NCBI GenBank assembly: GCA_019637195.1
Contig: JAHBWA010000087.1
Span: forward strand, 1-35,547
Reading direction: 5' to 3'
DNA length: 35,547 nucleotides
Source of the DNA: Labilithrix sp.
GTDB lineage: Bacteria; Myxococcota_A; Polyangia; Polyangiales; Polyangiaceae
The translations under genes were made by a program, and so were the position numbers. Below, piece by piece: positions 8,400 through 16,006 of this stretch. The notes under the pieces are model-generated. The model worked only from the letters and a program-made list of their open reading frames with translations. It was not told where the DNA came from and ran no database searches. Position 1 is the stretch's first letter. Each line of letters begins with the position of its first letter.

Positions 8400-8810
8400 A
8401 TGACGACGACACTCTTCAAGCGCGTGAAGCGCGCCGCCAGCCGCGGCGTCACGCTCATCGAAATCCTCATCGTGCTCGCGATCGTCGGGCTCATCGCCGG
8501 CGGCGTCGCGGTCGTCGCTATCCCCAAGTACGCGGAAGCGCAAAAAAAGCAGGCGAAGAACGACATCATCGCGATCCACCCGATCGCCGAGAAGTACCGC
8601 GTCGACCACCCGGGGCAGTGCGTCACCGTCGAGCAGCTCCGCGCGGAGAAGGAGATCGGCGCGACGTCGAAGATCACCGACCCGTGGGACACGCCGTACG
8701 CGATCCGCTGCGCCGACGACGAGACCTACGTGCTCTCGTTCGGCCCCGACAAGAAAGAGGGCACCGCCGACGACATCAAGGTCCCGGACGACGGCGCGCT
8801 GCCGAAGTGA
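8400..8810 (+). CDS. gspG: Major pseudopilin GspG
   Basis: 136 residues with a short basic leader ending at Gly16, then VTLIEILIVLAIVGLIAGG. Glu21 is the conserved +5 glutamate after the prepilin peptidase site. The periplasmic domain carries Cys74 and Cys104 and the calcium-loop region FGPDKKEGTADDI. GspG forms the body of the pseudopilus that pushes substrates through GspD. Position +1 after cleavage is Val rather than the usual Phe or Met. The ATG at 8400 is chosen because of the AAAGGAG at 8385-8391; two upstream in-frame ATGs (8373, 8394) are possible. Stem-loops flank the gene on both sides, in keeping with a separately tuned mRNA level for the most abundant subunit. Confidence 0.95.
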   Translation: MTTTLFKRVKRAASRGVTLIEILIVLAIVGLIAGGVAVVAIPKYAEAQKKQAKNDIIAIHPIAEKYRVDHPGQCVTVEQLRAEKEIGATSKITDPWDTPYAIRCADDETYVLSFGPDKKEGTADDIKVPDDGALPK

Positions 8811-8826
8811 CGGCGCCGTAGCGCCG
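8811..8826 (+). other. Stem-loop after gspG
   Basis: CGGCGC and GCGCCG pair around a CGTA loop immediately after the gspG stop. No T-run follows. Most of the 99 nt before gspH is purine-rich and otherwise unremarkable. It is a candidate partial terminator or mRNA stabiliser. Confidence 0.4.
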
Positions 8827-8896
8827 GCCCAAGGGTCCGCGGTCCCAGCAGGAGAGACGAGCCCGAAGAGAGCTTCGAGACGAAGAAGAGCAGAAG

Positions 8897-8902
8897 AAGG
8901 AG
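8897..8902 (+). promoter_or_regulatory. Ribosome binding site supporting a TTG start for gspH
   Basis: AAGGAG with a 7-nt spacer to the TTG at 8910. The next in-frame ATG (8934) lacks such a site. Confidence 0.6.
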
Positions 8903-8909
8903 TCGCAGG

Positions 8910-9743
8910 TTGAGTCTCAGGTCTTCGAGCGCGATGGGTGAAGGAGGGGCGATCCGGTCGCCGTCCTTCGTCGGCGCGTCCGGACCGGACGTCGCGGCGC
9001 GGCTCCTCCCTGCGCTCCCGCTCCGCCGCGCGTGGACGCGACGGCGCTCGCACGGGATGACGCTGATCGAGGTGCTCATCGTCATGGCCCTCATCGCGCT
9101 CATCTTGTGCGCGGTCGTGATCGGCTCCGGCCAGATGTCCTCGTCGCGCCTCCGGCACTCGTCGACGATGCTCACGGGGGCCATCCGGGTCGCGTTCTCT
9201 CGCGCGACGGCGTCGTCGAAGACCGTCCGCCTGGTGATGGACTTCGACGACAACGCCATCTGGCTCGAGGAGGGGGACCAGCCGCACCTCGTGCAGCCGA
9301 AGGACAAGACGGGCACCGGCGGCGCGGCCGCGGCGACGGTCATCGAGAAGCAGGCGCTCGAGGACTCCAGCCGGATCCTCAAGGGCCCGACGGCGCCGCG
9401 CACGGCGTTCACCGAGATCGACGCGATGGGGCTCGTCGCCTCCGAGCCCGGCAAGGGGCACAAGCCGCTCGAGCGCGGTATCAAGTTTCGGCAGGTGCAG
9501 ACTGCGCACGACTACGAGCCGCGCAAGGAGGGGCGCGCGTACCTCTACTTCTGGCCGGGCGGGCAGACCGAGCGCGCGGCGATCCAGCTCAAGGTCGGCG
9601 ACAACGACGAGGAGGCGAATGCGGTCACGCTCATCGTCGCGCCGCTCACGGGGAAGGTGACGATCAAGGACGGCGCCGTCGACCTGCCCGAGCCGCAGGA
9701 CGACAACGAGGCGTCGGAGCGCGAAGATCCGGGGGCGTTCTGA
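8910..9743 (+). CDS. gspH: Minor pseudopilin GspH
   Basis: 277 residues from TTG 8910. The prepilin motif is HG followed by MTLIEVLIVMALIALIL: cleavage after Gly49, Glu54 at +5. The leader of 49 residues is far longer than the usual 6-20 and is Arg-rich just before the cleavage site. An ATG at 8934 would still give a 41-residue leader. The rest fits a GspH/FimT-like minor pseudopilin, with an acidic C-terminus. Minor pseudopilins H, I, J and K form the tip of the pseudopilus. The stop codon overlaps the gspI start (ATGA), indicating translational coupling. It could be called GspH only by motif and position, since this subunit is poorly conserved. Confidence 0.85.
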   Translation: MSLRSSSAMGEGGAIRSPSFVGASGPDVAARLLPALPLRRAWTRRRSHGMTLIEVLIVMALIALILCAVVIGSGQMSSSRLRHSSTMLTGAIRVAFSRATASSKTVRLVMDFDDNAIWLEEGDQPHLVQPKDKTGTGGAAAATVIEKQALEDSSRILKGPTAPRTAFTEIDAMGLVASEPGKGHKPLERGIKFRQVQTAHDYEPRKEGRAYLYFWPGGQTERAAIQLKVGDNDEEANAVTLIVAPLTGKVTIKDGAVDLPEPQDDNEASEREDPGAF

Positions 9744-10582
9744 TGAGCGCGCGCGTCCTCTCCGCACGGCGGCGGGCTCGCCGGGGCTTCTCCCTCCTCG
9801 AGGTCATGGTCGCGATCGCGATCCTCGGGCTCACGCTCACGGTGATCCTGTCGGCGCAGGGCGGGCTCGCCGCGTCGAACCGCAGCGCCGCGAACATGGG
9901 ACAGGCCGCGCAGCTCGGGCGCTGCAAGATGACCGAGATCGAAGAGGAGCTCCTCAAGCTCGGCTACCAGGAGATCGACCAGATCGAGACGAGCAAGCCG
10001 TGCTGCCTCGACGCGACGCCCGAGGCCTTCACCTGCGACTACAAGATCGAGAAGGTGGAGCTGCCCAACATGAACACGGGCAACGCCGTCGGCGCGGACG
10101 GCGGCGCGGGCTTCGGCGCGGGCGTCCCGATGCTCCAGCAGAACGCGGCGGGCGGCGCAGGCCTCGACCTGAACCTCGACGGCGGCCTCCAGGGCCTCGG
10201 CGCGTCGCTCATGGGCCAGATGCCCGGCGCGGGCCCCGGCGGCTCGGGCGCCGAGGGCCTGCTCGGAATGGTCATGAGCTTCCTCTACCCGTCGATCAAG
10301 CCGATGTACGAGGCGAGCATCCGCCGCATCACGGTCACGGTGCGCTGGAAGGAAGGGCCGAACGAGCGCGAGCTGCCGATCACCCAGTTCGTGACGAACC
10401 CGCAGCGCGGCGGCTTCGCCGGCAGCGCGCTGATGGGCGACGGCGGCGCGATGGACTTCAGCGGCGGCGCCGGCATCCCCGGGACCGGCACCGGCACGCC
10501 GGGCGCCGGCGGGGCAGGGACGGGGACCGGCGGCGGCGCGACCGGCGGCGGCTTCGGCGGCGGCGGAGGGCTCCGGCCATGA
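9743..10582 (+). CDS. gspI: Minor pseudopilin GspI with glycine-rich insertions
   Basis: 279 residues; the start overlaps the gspH stop by ATGA. The leader ends at Gly15, then FSLLEVMVAIAILGLTLTVIL with Glu20 at +5. Typical GspI is about 120-130 residues. The excess comes from a Gly/Ala/Leu-rich insert (about 112-175) and a tail of nearly pure Gly with Thr, Ala and Pro (about 236-279). The folded parts in between keep GspI-like sequence (IRRITVTVRWKEG). A Cys-Cys pair (87-88) and Cys98 precede the insert. The position between gspH and gspJ supports the call. The role of the low-complexity parts is unknown; they might be flexible surface segments at the pseudopilus tip. Confidence 0.9.
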   Translation: MSARVLSARRRARRGFSLLEVMVAIAILGLTLTVILSAQGGLAASNRSAANMGQAAQLGRCKMTEIEEELLKLGYQEIDQIETSKPCCLDATPEAFTCDYKIEKVELPNMNTGNAVGADGGAGFGAGVPMLQQNAAGGAGLDLNLDGGLQGLGASLMGQMPGAGPGGSGAEGLLGMVMSFLYPSIKPMYEASIRRITVTVRWKEGPNERELPITQFVTNPQRGGFAGSALMGDGGAMDFSGGAGIPGTGTGTPGAGGAGTGTGGGATGGGFGGGGGLRP

Positions 10583-11295
10583 TCGGCGGCGCGACGCGAC
10601 GGCACGAGCGGCGACGGCGCGCGCGCGGCATGACGCTGCTCGAGATCCTCGTCTCGCTGGGCGTCATGGCGATGATCTCGCTGCTCATCTACGGCGCGTT
10701 CGACTCGCTCTCGCGCGGGCGCCGCGGAGAGTCGCTGCGCTCCGACCGGGCGCGCCAGGGACGCGACGCGGTCGAGCGTATGGCGCGCGAGCTCCAGAGC
10801 GCCTTCCTCTCGATGCACACGCCGACGAACCAGGCGCTCGTGACGCGCCTCACCGCATTCTACGGCCAGAACAGCTCGCAGTACGACCGCATCGACTTCG
10901 CGTCCTTCGCGCACCGGCGGATCATGAAGGACGCGAAGGAGTCGGATCAGGCGGAGATCGGCTACTTCGTCGTCAAGGATCCCGAGGTCGAAGGCAAGAT
11001 GGACCTCGCCCGCCGCGAGCAAGCGCCGATCGACTTCGACTACAAGCGCGGCGGCGTCGTGAACGTCATCGCCGAGGACGTCGAGCGCTTCGACCTCCGC
11101 TACCTCGATCCGCTGACCGGGCAGTGGGTCGAGTCGTGGGACTCGACCCAGGTGATGGGGCAGTTCAACCGCCTCCCCCTCGAGATCCGGATCGAGCTCG
11201 AGCTCAAGCCGGTGAAGAACTCGCCGCCGTTTCGGTACGTCACCAAGGTGATGATGCCGATGCAGCTGCCTTTGACCTTCGGGATCCCGCAATGA
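10579..11295 (+). CDS. gspJ: Minor pseudopilin GspJ
   Basis: 238 residues; the start overlaps the gspI stop (ATGA). An Arg-rich leader ends at Gly17, then MTLLEILVSLGVMAMISLLIYGAF with Glu22 at +5. The length is near the family norm. After the helix comes GspJ-like sequence with DAVERMARELQSAF and a C-terminal beta-rich part (LPLEIRIELEL). GspJ forms the ternary tip complex with GspI and GspK. Unlike its neighbours it carries no Gly-rich insertion. The stop overlaps the gspK start. Confidence 0.92.
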   Translation: MIGGATRRHERRRRARGMTLLEILVSLGVMAMISLLIYGAFDSLSRGRRGESLRSDRARQGRDAVERMARELQSAFLSMHTPTNQALVTRLTAFYGQNSSQYDRIDFASFAHRRIMKDAKESDQAEIGYFVVKDPEVEGKMDLARREQAPIDFDYKRGGVVNVIAEDVERFDLRYLDPLTGQWVESWDSTQVMGQFNRLPLEIRIELELKPVKNSPPFRYVTKVMMPMQLPLTFGIPQ

Positions 11296-12803
11296 CGCTC
11301 CTCCGCTCCCTGCTCGGACGGCGCCGGAGGCGAGCGGCGCGCGGGGCCGGCGCGTCGGCGTCCGCCGCCGAGGACGCGTCGCCGCGCCGGCGGCGGCGGG
11401 CGAGGCGACGGGCGCGCGAGCGCGGCATCGCGCTCGTCATGGTGATGGGCGCCATCGCGATCCTCACGGTCATGCTCGCGGAGTTCCAGGACGAGACGAG
11501 CGCCGAGCTCGCCGCGGCGACCGCGCAGCGCGACGGCATCCAGGCCGAGTACATGGCGCGCAGCGCGGTGAACCTCTCGCGTCTGCTCATCGCCAGCGAG
11601 CCGTCGATGAGAAAGGCGATCGCGCCGCTCTTCATGCTGATGAAGAAGACGCCGCCGCAGCTGCCGCTCTGGGAGTTCTCGGACCGCCTGCTCGGCGCGT
11701 TCAACGATCTCGAGGACAGCGACGAGTTCGCGCGCACCGCCGGCGTCGACATGTCGCAAGGCAAGAACCTCGGCATGCCGAACGGGCGCTGGGAGCTGTC
11801 GATCGTCGACGAGGACGCGAAGATCAACATGAACCTCGGCGCGGCCAACGAGATCGCGCACATCCGCCTCGCCAAGGAGATCATGGGGCTGATCGCGCCG
11901 ATGCAGTACGACTCGCTCTTCCAGCAGCAGGGGGACTCGGGGCAGTTCGTCGACCGGCTCCAGACCTGCCAGGCGCTCATCGACTGGGCGGACGTCGACG
12001 AGCAGGGGTTCAACTGCGACCTCAGCCAGATGACCGCGGCCGCGAGCGCCGGGATCGAGGACAACTCGTACTCGCTGATGCCGCGGCCCTACCGTCGGAA
12101 GAACGCGCCCTACGACTCGCTCGAGGAGCTGCACATGGTGCGCGGCGTCAGCGAGGACTTCTGGGCCACCTTCGTCGACCCGAGCCCCGAGGACCCGAAG
12201 AAGCGCGTGGTCACCGTGTGGGGTCAGGGCGCGATCAACGTGAACACCGCGAACGCGCAGACGCTCCACGCGGTGGTCTGCTCGGGCGCGCTCCCGGCGA
12301 CGCCGATCTGCGTCGATCCGAACCAGGCGGCGATGTTCCTCACCGGCGTCACGATGGCGCGCGGAATCACGATGGGCGCGCCGCTCTTCGGCTCGGCGAA
12401 GGACTTCGTTTCGGCGCTCTCCGGCCACGGGCAGCTCGGACCGCTGCTCGCCGGGATGGGGATGCAGCCCGTCCAGTTCCAGTCGCCGGCCGAGTTCCAG
12501 AAGCAGATCACGATCGAGAGCAAGGTGTTCTCGATCTACGCTGTCGGGATCAAGAAGGGATACCGTCGCGAGACCCGGGTGAAGCTCCACGCCGTCGTCG
12601 ACTTCCGAAACGCGCCGCAGCTCGGTCAGGCAGGCATGATGGGGGCGCAGGGGGCGGCCGGGCTCACCGGCGCCACGCCCAACCCCCTCGCGCCGAACGC
12701 CGGCATGCAGGGCGCCACGGGCATGGGCACCGGCGCCGACGCCATCGCCGCGGCGAACATGCCCAGCACCGGAGGCCAGGTCATCTACTTCAGGATCGAA
12801 TGA
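11292..12803 (+). CDS. gspK: Minor pseudopilin GspK
   Basis: 503 residues; the start overlaps the gspJ stop (ATGA). The mature start follows Gly45: IALVMVMGAIAILTVML, without Glu at +5, which is the hallmark of GspK. The 45-residue leader is unusually long and extremely Arg-rich (about 31-44). The large alpha domain of the family is present; WELSIVDEDAKINMN and GAINVNTANAQTLHAV are recognisable GspK blocks. Length exceeds the usual 310-330, with Gly/Ala/Met-rich sequence near the C-terminus (about 445-495). GspK caps the pseudopilus tip. A 67-nt gap follows before gspL, with no clear signal in it. Confidence 0.92.
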   Translation: MTLLRSLLGRRRRRAARGAGASASAAEDASPRRRRRARRRARERGIALVMVMGAIAILTVMLAEFQDETSAELAAATAQRDGIQAEYMARSAVNLSRLLIASEPSMRKAIAPLFMLMKKTPPQLPLWEFSDRLLGAFNDLEDSDEFARTAGVDMSQGKNLGMPNGRWELSIVDEDAKINMNLGAANEIAHIRLAKEIMGLIAPMQYDSLFQQQGDSGQFVDRLQTCQALIDWADVDEQGFNCDLSQMTAAASAGIEDNSYSLMPRPYRRKNAPYDSLEELHMVRGVSEDFWATFVDPSPEDPKKRVVTVWGQGAINVNTANAQTLHAVVCSGALPATPICVDPNQAAMFLTGVTMARGITMGAPLFGSAKDFVSALSGHGQLGPLLAGMGMQPVQFQSPAEFQKQITIESKVFSIYAVGIKKGYRRETRVKLHAVVDFRNAPQLGQAGMMGAQGAAGLTGATPNPLAPNAGMQGATGMGTGADAIAAANMPSTGGQVIYFRIE

Positions 12804-12870
12804 CCGGCGGCGAGACACGACACGAGGCGATGCGGAACGGGCCGAGCGAGCGAAGAAGGCAGAGGATCGA

Positions 12871-14394
12871 ATGAGCACCTGGTTGGGCATCGACATCGGA
12901 GCTACGGCGGTCAAGGTGGCCGCCGTGCGGTCCGCGTACCGCAAGCTGCAGCTCGCCGGGGTCGCCAGCGTCGAGGTCGCCCAGGCGGGCGGCGTCGCGG
13001 AGGCGATCTCGATGGCGGCGCGGGCCGTCATGGGCGAGCGGCAGGGGCTGGGCGACGCGGTCGCGATCGCGATCGAGGGCTCGCGCGCGACGGTGAAGAT
13101 CGTCGGCCTGCCCGCGAGCGCCGCGAAGCAGCTGGGCGATGTGCTGCCCTTCGAGCTCGAGGCGACGCTGCCGTTCGACCTCGCCGACGCCGTCTTCGAC
13201 TACCGCTTGCTCCCGGGCGTGCGCGAGAAGAAGGGCGAGGAGCTCTCCGTCCTCGTGGGCCTCGCGAAGACCGCGGACGTCAAGGAGCGCATCGACCTCG
13301 TCAAGTCCACGCTCGGCGCCGAGCCGGAGCGCGTCGGCCTCGGCGCGTTCCCGATCGCCAACCTGGTCGGGCTCGTCCCGACGCTGGCGGAGGGCATCGT
13401 CGCGGTCGTCGACCTCGGGACCGTCTCGAGCGACGTGGTCATCCTCGCGAACGGCGAGCCGCTCTTCGCGCGCACCATCGGCCTGGGCACGAAGGGCCTG
13501 CCCGGGACGGCGCCGAAGCTCGCGCGCGAGCTCCGCACGACGATCGCCGCGCACCGCGCGCAGGGGGGCGAGCCGCCTCTGCGGGTCCTCTTGTGCGGCG
13601 GGGGCGCGTACGTCTCGGGCGCCGAGGCGTTCCTCTCGAGCGCGCTCGAGCTCCCGGTCGAGAAGCTCCCGCCGCCGCTGCTCGAGGCGCCCGCGATCGC
13701 GCCCGAGCACGCCGCGACGGTCGCGCGGTTCGCCAAGGCGATCGGCCTCGCGGTGGGGCTCGGGCCGCGCGCGCCCGGCCTCAACCTGCGGCGCGGCCCG
13801 CTCGCCTTCGAGCGCGGGATGGCATGGATCAAGGAGCGCGTCCCCCTGCTCGCGGGGCTCGCGGCGGTCATCCTCGTGAGCTTCCTCTTCTCCGCCTGGG
13901 CGCAGCTCTACGCGAAGTCGAAGGAGAAGGCCGTGCTCGAAGCCGCGCTCGGCTCGGTGACGCGGGAGGTCCTCGGCGAGGAGACGACGAGCGCCGAGCG
14001 CGCCAAGCAGCTCCTCGGACAGCAGACGGCGATAAACGACGACGATCCGCTCCCGCACGCCGACGCCTTCGACGTCATGGTCAAGCTCTCCGAGCAGATC
14101 CCGGAGTCGATCACGCACGACATCGAGGAGCTCGACGTCCAGAAGAACCACGTGATCGTCCACGGTATCGTCTCGACGGTCGCCGACACCGAGACCATTC
14201 GCTCGAACCTGAAGACCGAGCGGTGCTTCTCCGACCCGAAGATCACGCGCACGAGCCAGATGGTGGGCGAGCCCCGCCAGAAGTACGTGCTCGAGTTCGA
14301 CCTGAAGTGCCCGGAAGATCAGAAGGGCGGCGAGAAGAAGGCGTCCGGCGCCGCGGGCTCCGCCAGCGCCGCGCAGCCCTCGGGAGGCAAGTGA
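12871..14394 (+). CDS. gspL: PilM-like/GspL assembly platform protein
   Basis: 507 residues. The N-terminal actin-like domain keeps nucleotide-binding motifs: WLGIDIGATAVKV near the start (phosphate 1), VVDLGTVSSD with Asp181 (phosphate 2) and LLCGGGAYVSG (adenosine motif). Classical GspL has lost these; here the domain resembles PilM of type IV pili. One membrane segment (about 325-349) is followed by a coiled region and a PilN/GspL-like periplasmic fold (KNHVIVHGIVS). GspL links the ATPase GspE to the periplasmic and inner-membrane parts. The order gspK-gspL-gspM-gspN supports the name. Whether it binds ATP is an inference from motif retention. A short Gly/Ala/Ser-rich tail ends the protein. 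Confidence 0.9.
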   Translation: MSTWLGIDIGATAVKVAAVRSAYRKLQLAGVASVEVAQAGGVAEAISMAARAVMGERQGLGDAVAIAIEGSRATVKIVGLPASAAKQLGDVLPFELEATLPFDLADAVFDYRLLPGVREKKGEELSVLVGLAKTADVKERIDLVKSTLGAEPERVGLGAFPIANLVGLVPTLAEGIVAVVDLGTVSSDVVILANGEPLFARTIGLGTKGLPGTAPKLARELRTTIAAHRAQGGEPPLRVLLCGGGAYVSGAEAFLSSALELPVEKLPPPLLEAPAIAPEHAATVARFAKAIGLAVGLGPRAPGLNLRRGPLAFERGMAWIKERVPLLAGLAAVILVSFLFSAWAQLYAKSKEKAVLEAALGSVTREVLGEETTSAERAKQLLGQQTAINDDDPLPHADAFDVMVKLSEQIPESITHDIEELDVQKNHVIVHGIVSTVADTETIRSNLKTERCFSDPKITRTSQMVGEPRQKYVLEFDLKCPEDQKGGEKKASGAAGSASAAQPSGGK

Positions 14395-14395
14395 G

Positions 14396-14980
14396 ATGCT
14401 GACGTCGGTCTTCGAACGCTGGGGCCTCAACCCGCGCGAGCAGCGCGTCGCGACGATCGCGTTGTTCGTCCTCGTGTTCGTGGTGCTGCTCGGGATCCCA
14501 GTCGGTCTCTCGTCGCTGGTGTCGAGCCGCGGCGCCGAGAACGACGAGCTCAAGGAGGTGCTCGCCCAGGTCAACGGCTCTCGCGCCAAGATCCGCGAGC
14601 GTCAGGAGCGAAAGAGCTCGATCGTGACGCGGTACCAGAAGAAGACGCCGCAGCTCGGCGGGTTCCTCGAGCAGAAGGCGAGCGCCGCGCAGGTGCAGAT
14701 CGCCGACTCGGTCGACCGGCCGGACGTGAACCACGGCAAGATGTACGTCGAGCGGCACACGGTCATCCACCTCAAGAACGTCGGCATGGGGCCGATCGCG
14801 AAGTTCCTCGAGTCGATCGAGACGAGCGAATACCCCGTCGCCGTCACGCGGCTCAACATCCGCAAGCGCACCGGCGAGGCCGACTCGTACGGTCCGGTCG
14901 AGATCGGCGTCTCCACCTTCGATCGGAACGCACCGGCGAGCGCGCCGCCCTCCGCGTCCGAGGACAAGGAGACGAAGTGA
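14396..14980 (+). CDS. gspM: PilO-like/GspM assembly platform protein
   Basis: 194 residues; its ATG is 1 nt after the gspL stop and is served by GGGAGG (14382-14387, 8-nt spacing). One membrane segment (about 19-45) is followed by a charged coiled coil (about 48-80) and a small ferredoxin-like periplasmic domain. This is the layout of GspM/PilO, the partner of GspL in the inner-membrane platform. Sequence conservation in the family is low, so the call rests on layout and position. A Ser/Pro/Ala-rich acidic tail ends the protein. The stop overlaps the gspN start by one base. Confidence 0.85.
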   Translation: MLTSVFERWGLNPREQRVATIALFVLVFVVLLGIPVGLSSLVSSRGAENDELKEVLAQVNGSRAKIRERQERKSSIVTRYQKKTPQLGGFLEQKASAAQVQIADSVDRPDVNHGKMYVERHTVIHLKNVGMGPIAKFLESIETSEYPVAVTRLNIRKRTGEADSYGPVEIGVSTFDRNAPASAPPSASEDKETK

Positions 14981-16002
14981 TGGACAAGTGGAAGGAGCGG
15001 CTGAAGCGCTTCGGGCCGAAGCTCGGGTATCCGGTCTTCTATCTCTTCTGCTTCCTGGTCTTCCTCTCGTGGACGTTCCCGTACGAGAAGCTGAAGGACC
15101 GCCTCGTCGCGCAGTTCAACGCGCAGCAAGGCAAGACCGCGCACCCGCAGGAGCTGCAGGTCGACGAGCTCGACTCGTCCTTCGTCACCGGGGTGAAGGC
15201 GAAGGGCGTGCGCCTGATTTCGCCCGCGGCGGAGTCCGGCAAGCCGCCGAACGTCCTGTCGATCGACGAGGCGCGCGCGCGGATCTCGCTGCTCGGCCTG
15301 CTCGTCGGCAACAAGGACATCAGCTTCCGCGTCGACGCGTTCGACGGGACGATCAAAGGGAGCTTCGAAGACACGGGCAAGTCCCGCGCGATCGACATCA
15401 CGTTCGACGGCGTCGACATGGGGCGCATCGACATCATCGCGGCGAACGTCGGGTTCCCCCTCGACGGCAAGCTCTTCGGCACCATCAAGCTGGATCTCCC
15501 CGAGGGGAAGGCGTCGAAGGGCAACGGGAACATCGCGCTCGAGGTCCGCGACATGTACGCGGGCAACCAGAAGGAGCTCACGATCAAGACCCCGATGGGG
15601 CCGTTCACGCTGCCGCGCCTCAAGGTCGGAAACTTCACGGTGAACGGGGACGCGAAGGACGGCGTCCTCAAGCTCACCAAGATCGCCGCGCAGGGCGGGG
15701 ACGTCGACGTCAACGGCGAGGGCAAGATCCAGATGCGCGAGGTCGCGACCGACGCGCACCTCGACGTGAACCTCAAGTTCAAGATCAACGACAGCTATCG
15801 CAACAAGAACGACAAGACGAAGCTCCTCTTCGGCAGCCCTGGATCGAAGGAGAAGCCGATGCTGGAGATGGATCCGAAGATGGGCCGCGCGAAGACCGCG
15901 GACGGTTTCTACGGGCTCCGCGTCGGCGGGACGCTCGGCAAGCCCGACGTCCAGCCGGGGACCGGCGGCGGCGCGGTGAGCCCTGGCTTCAACTTCAAGT
16001 AG
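14980..16002 (+). CDS. gspN: Type II secretion protein GspN
   Basis: 340 residues. The ATG at 14980 is preferred over the GTG at 14977 because AAGGAG (14966-14971) is 8 nt away. One N-terminal membrane segment (about 16-35) is followed by a long periplasmic, beta-rich region resembling GspN/AsmA-like proteins (for example GFPLDGKLFGTIKLDLPEG), with a Gly-rich end. GspN is dispensable in many type II systems and its role is unclear. Its presence without gspC in the same operon is typical of this kind of deltaproteobacterial cluster as far as I know. The family assignment is good; the function is uncertain. Confidence 0.88.
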   Translation: MDKWKERLKRFGPKLGYPVFYLFCFLVFLSWTFPYEKLKDRLVAQFNAQQGKTAHPQELQVDELDSSFVTGVKAKGVRLISPAAESGKPPNVLSIDEARARISLLGLLVGNKDISFRVDAFDGTIKGSFEDTGKSRAIDITFDGVDMGRIDIIAANVGFPLDGKLFGTIKLDLPEGKASKGNGNIALEVRDMYAGNQKELTIKTPMGPFTLPRLKVGNFTVNGDAKDGVLKLTKIAAQGGDVDVNGEGKIQMREVATDAHLDVNLKFKINDSYRNKNDKTKLLFGSPGSKEKPMLEMDPKMGRAKTADGFYGLRVGGTLGKPDVQPGTGGGAVSPGFNFK

Positions 16003-16006
16003 ATCG

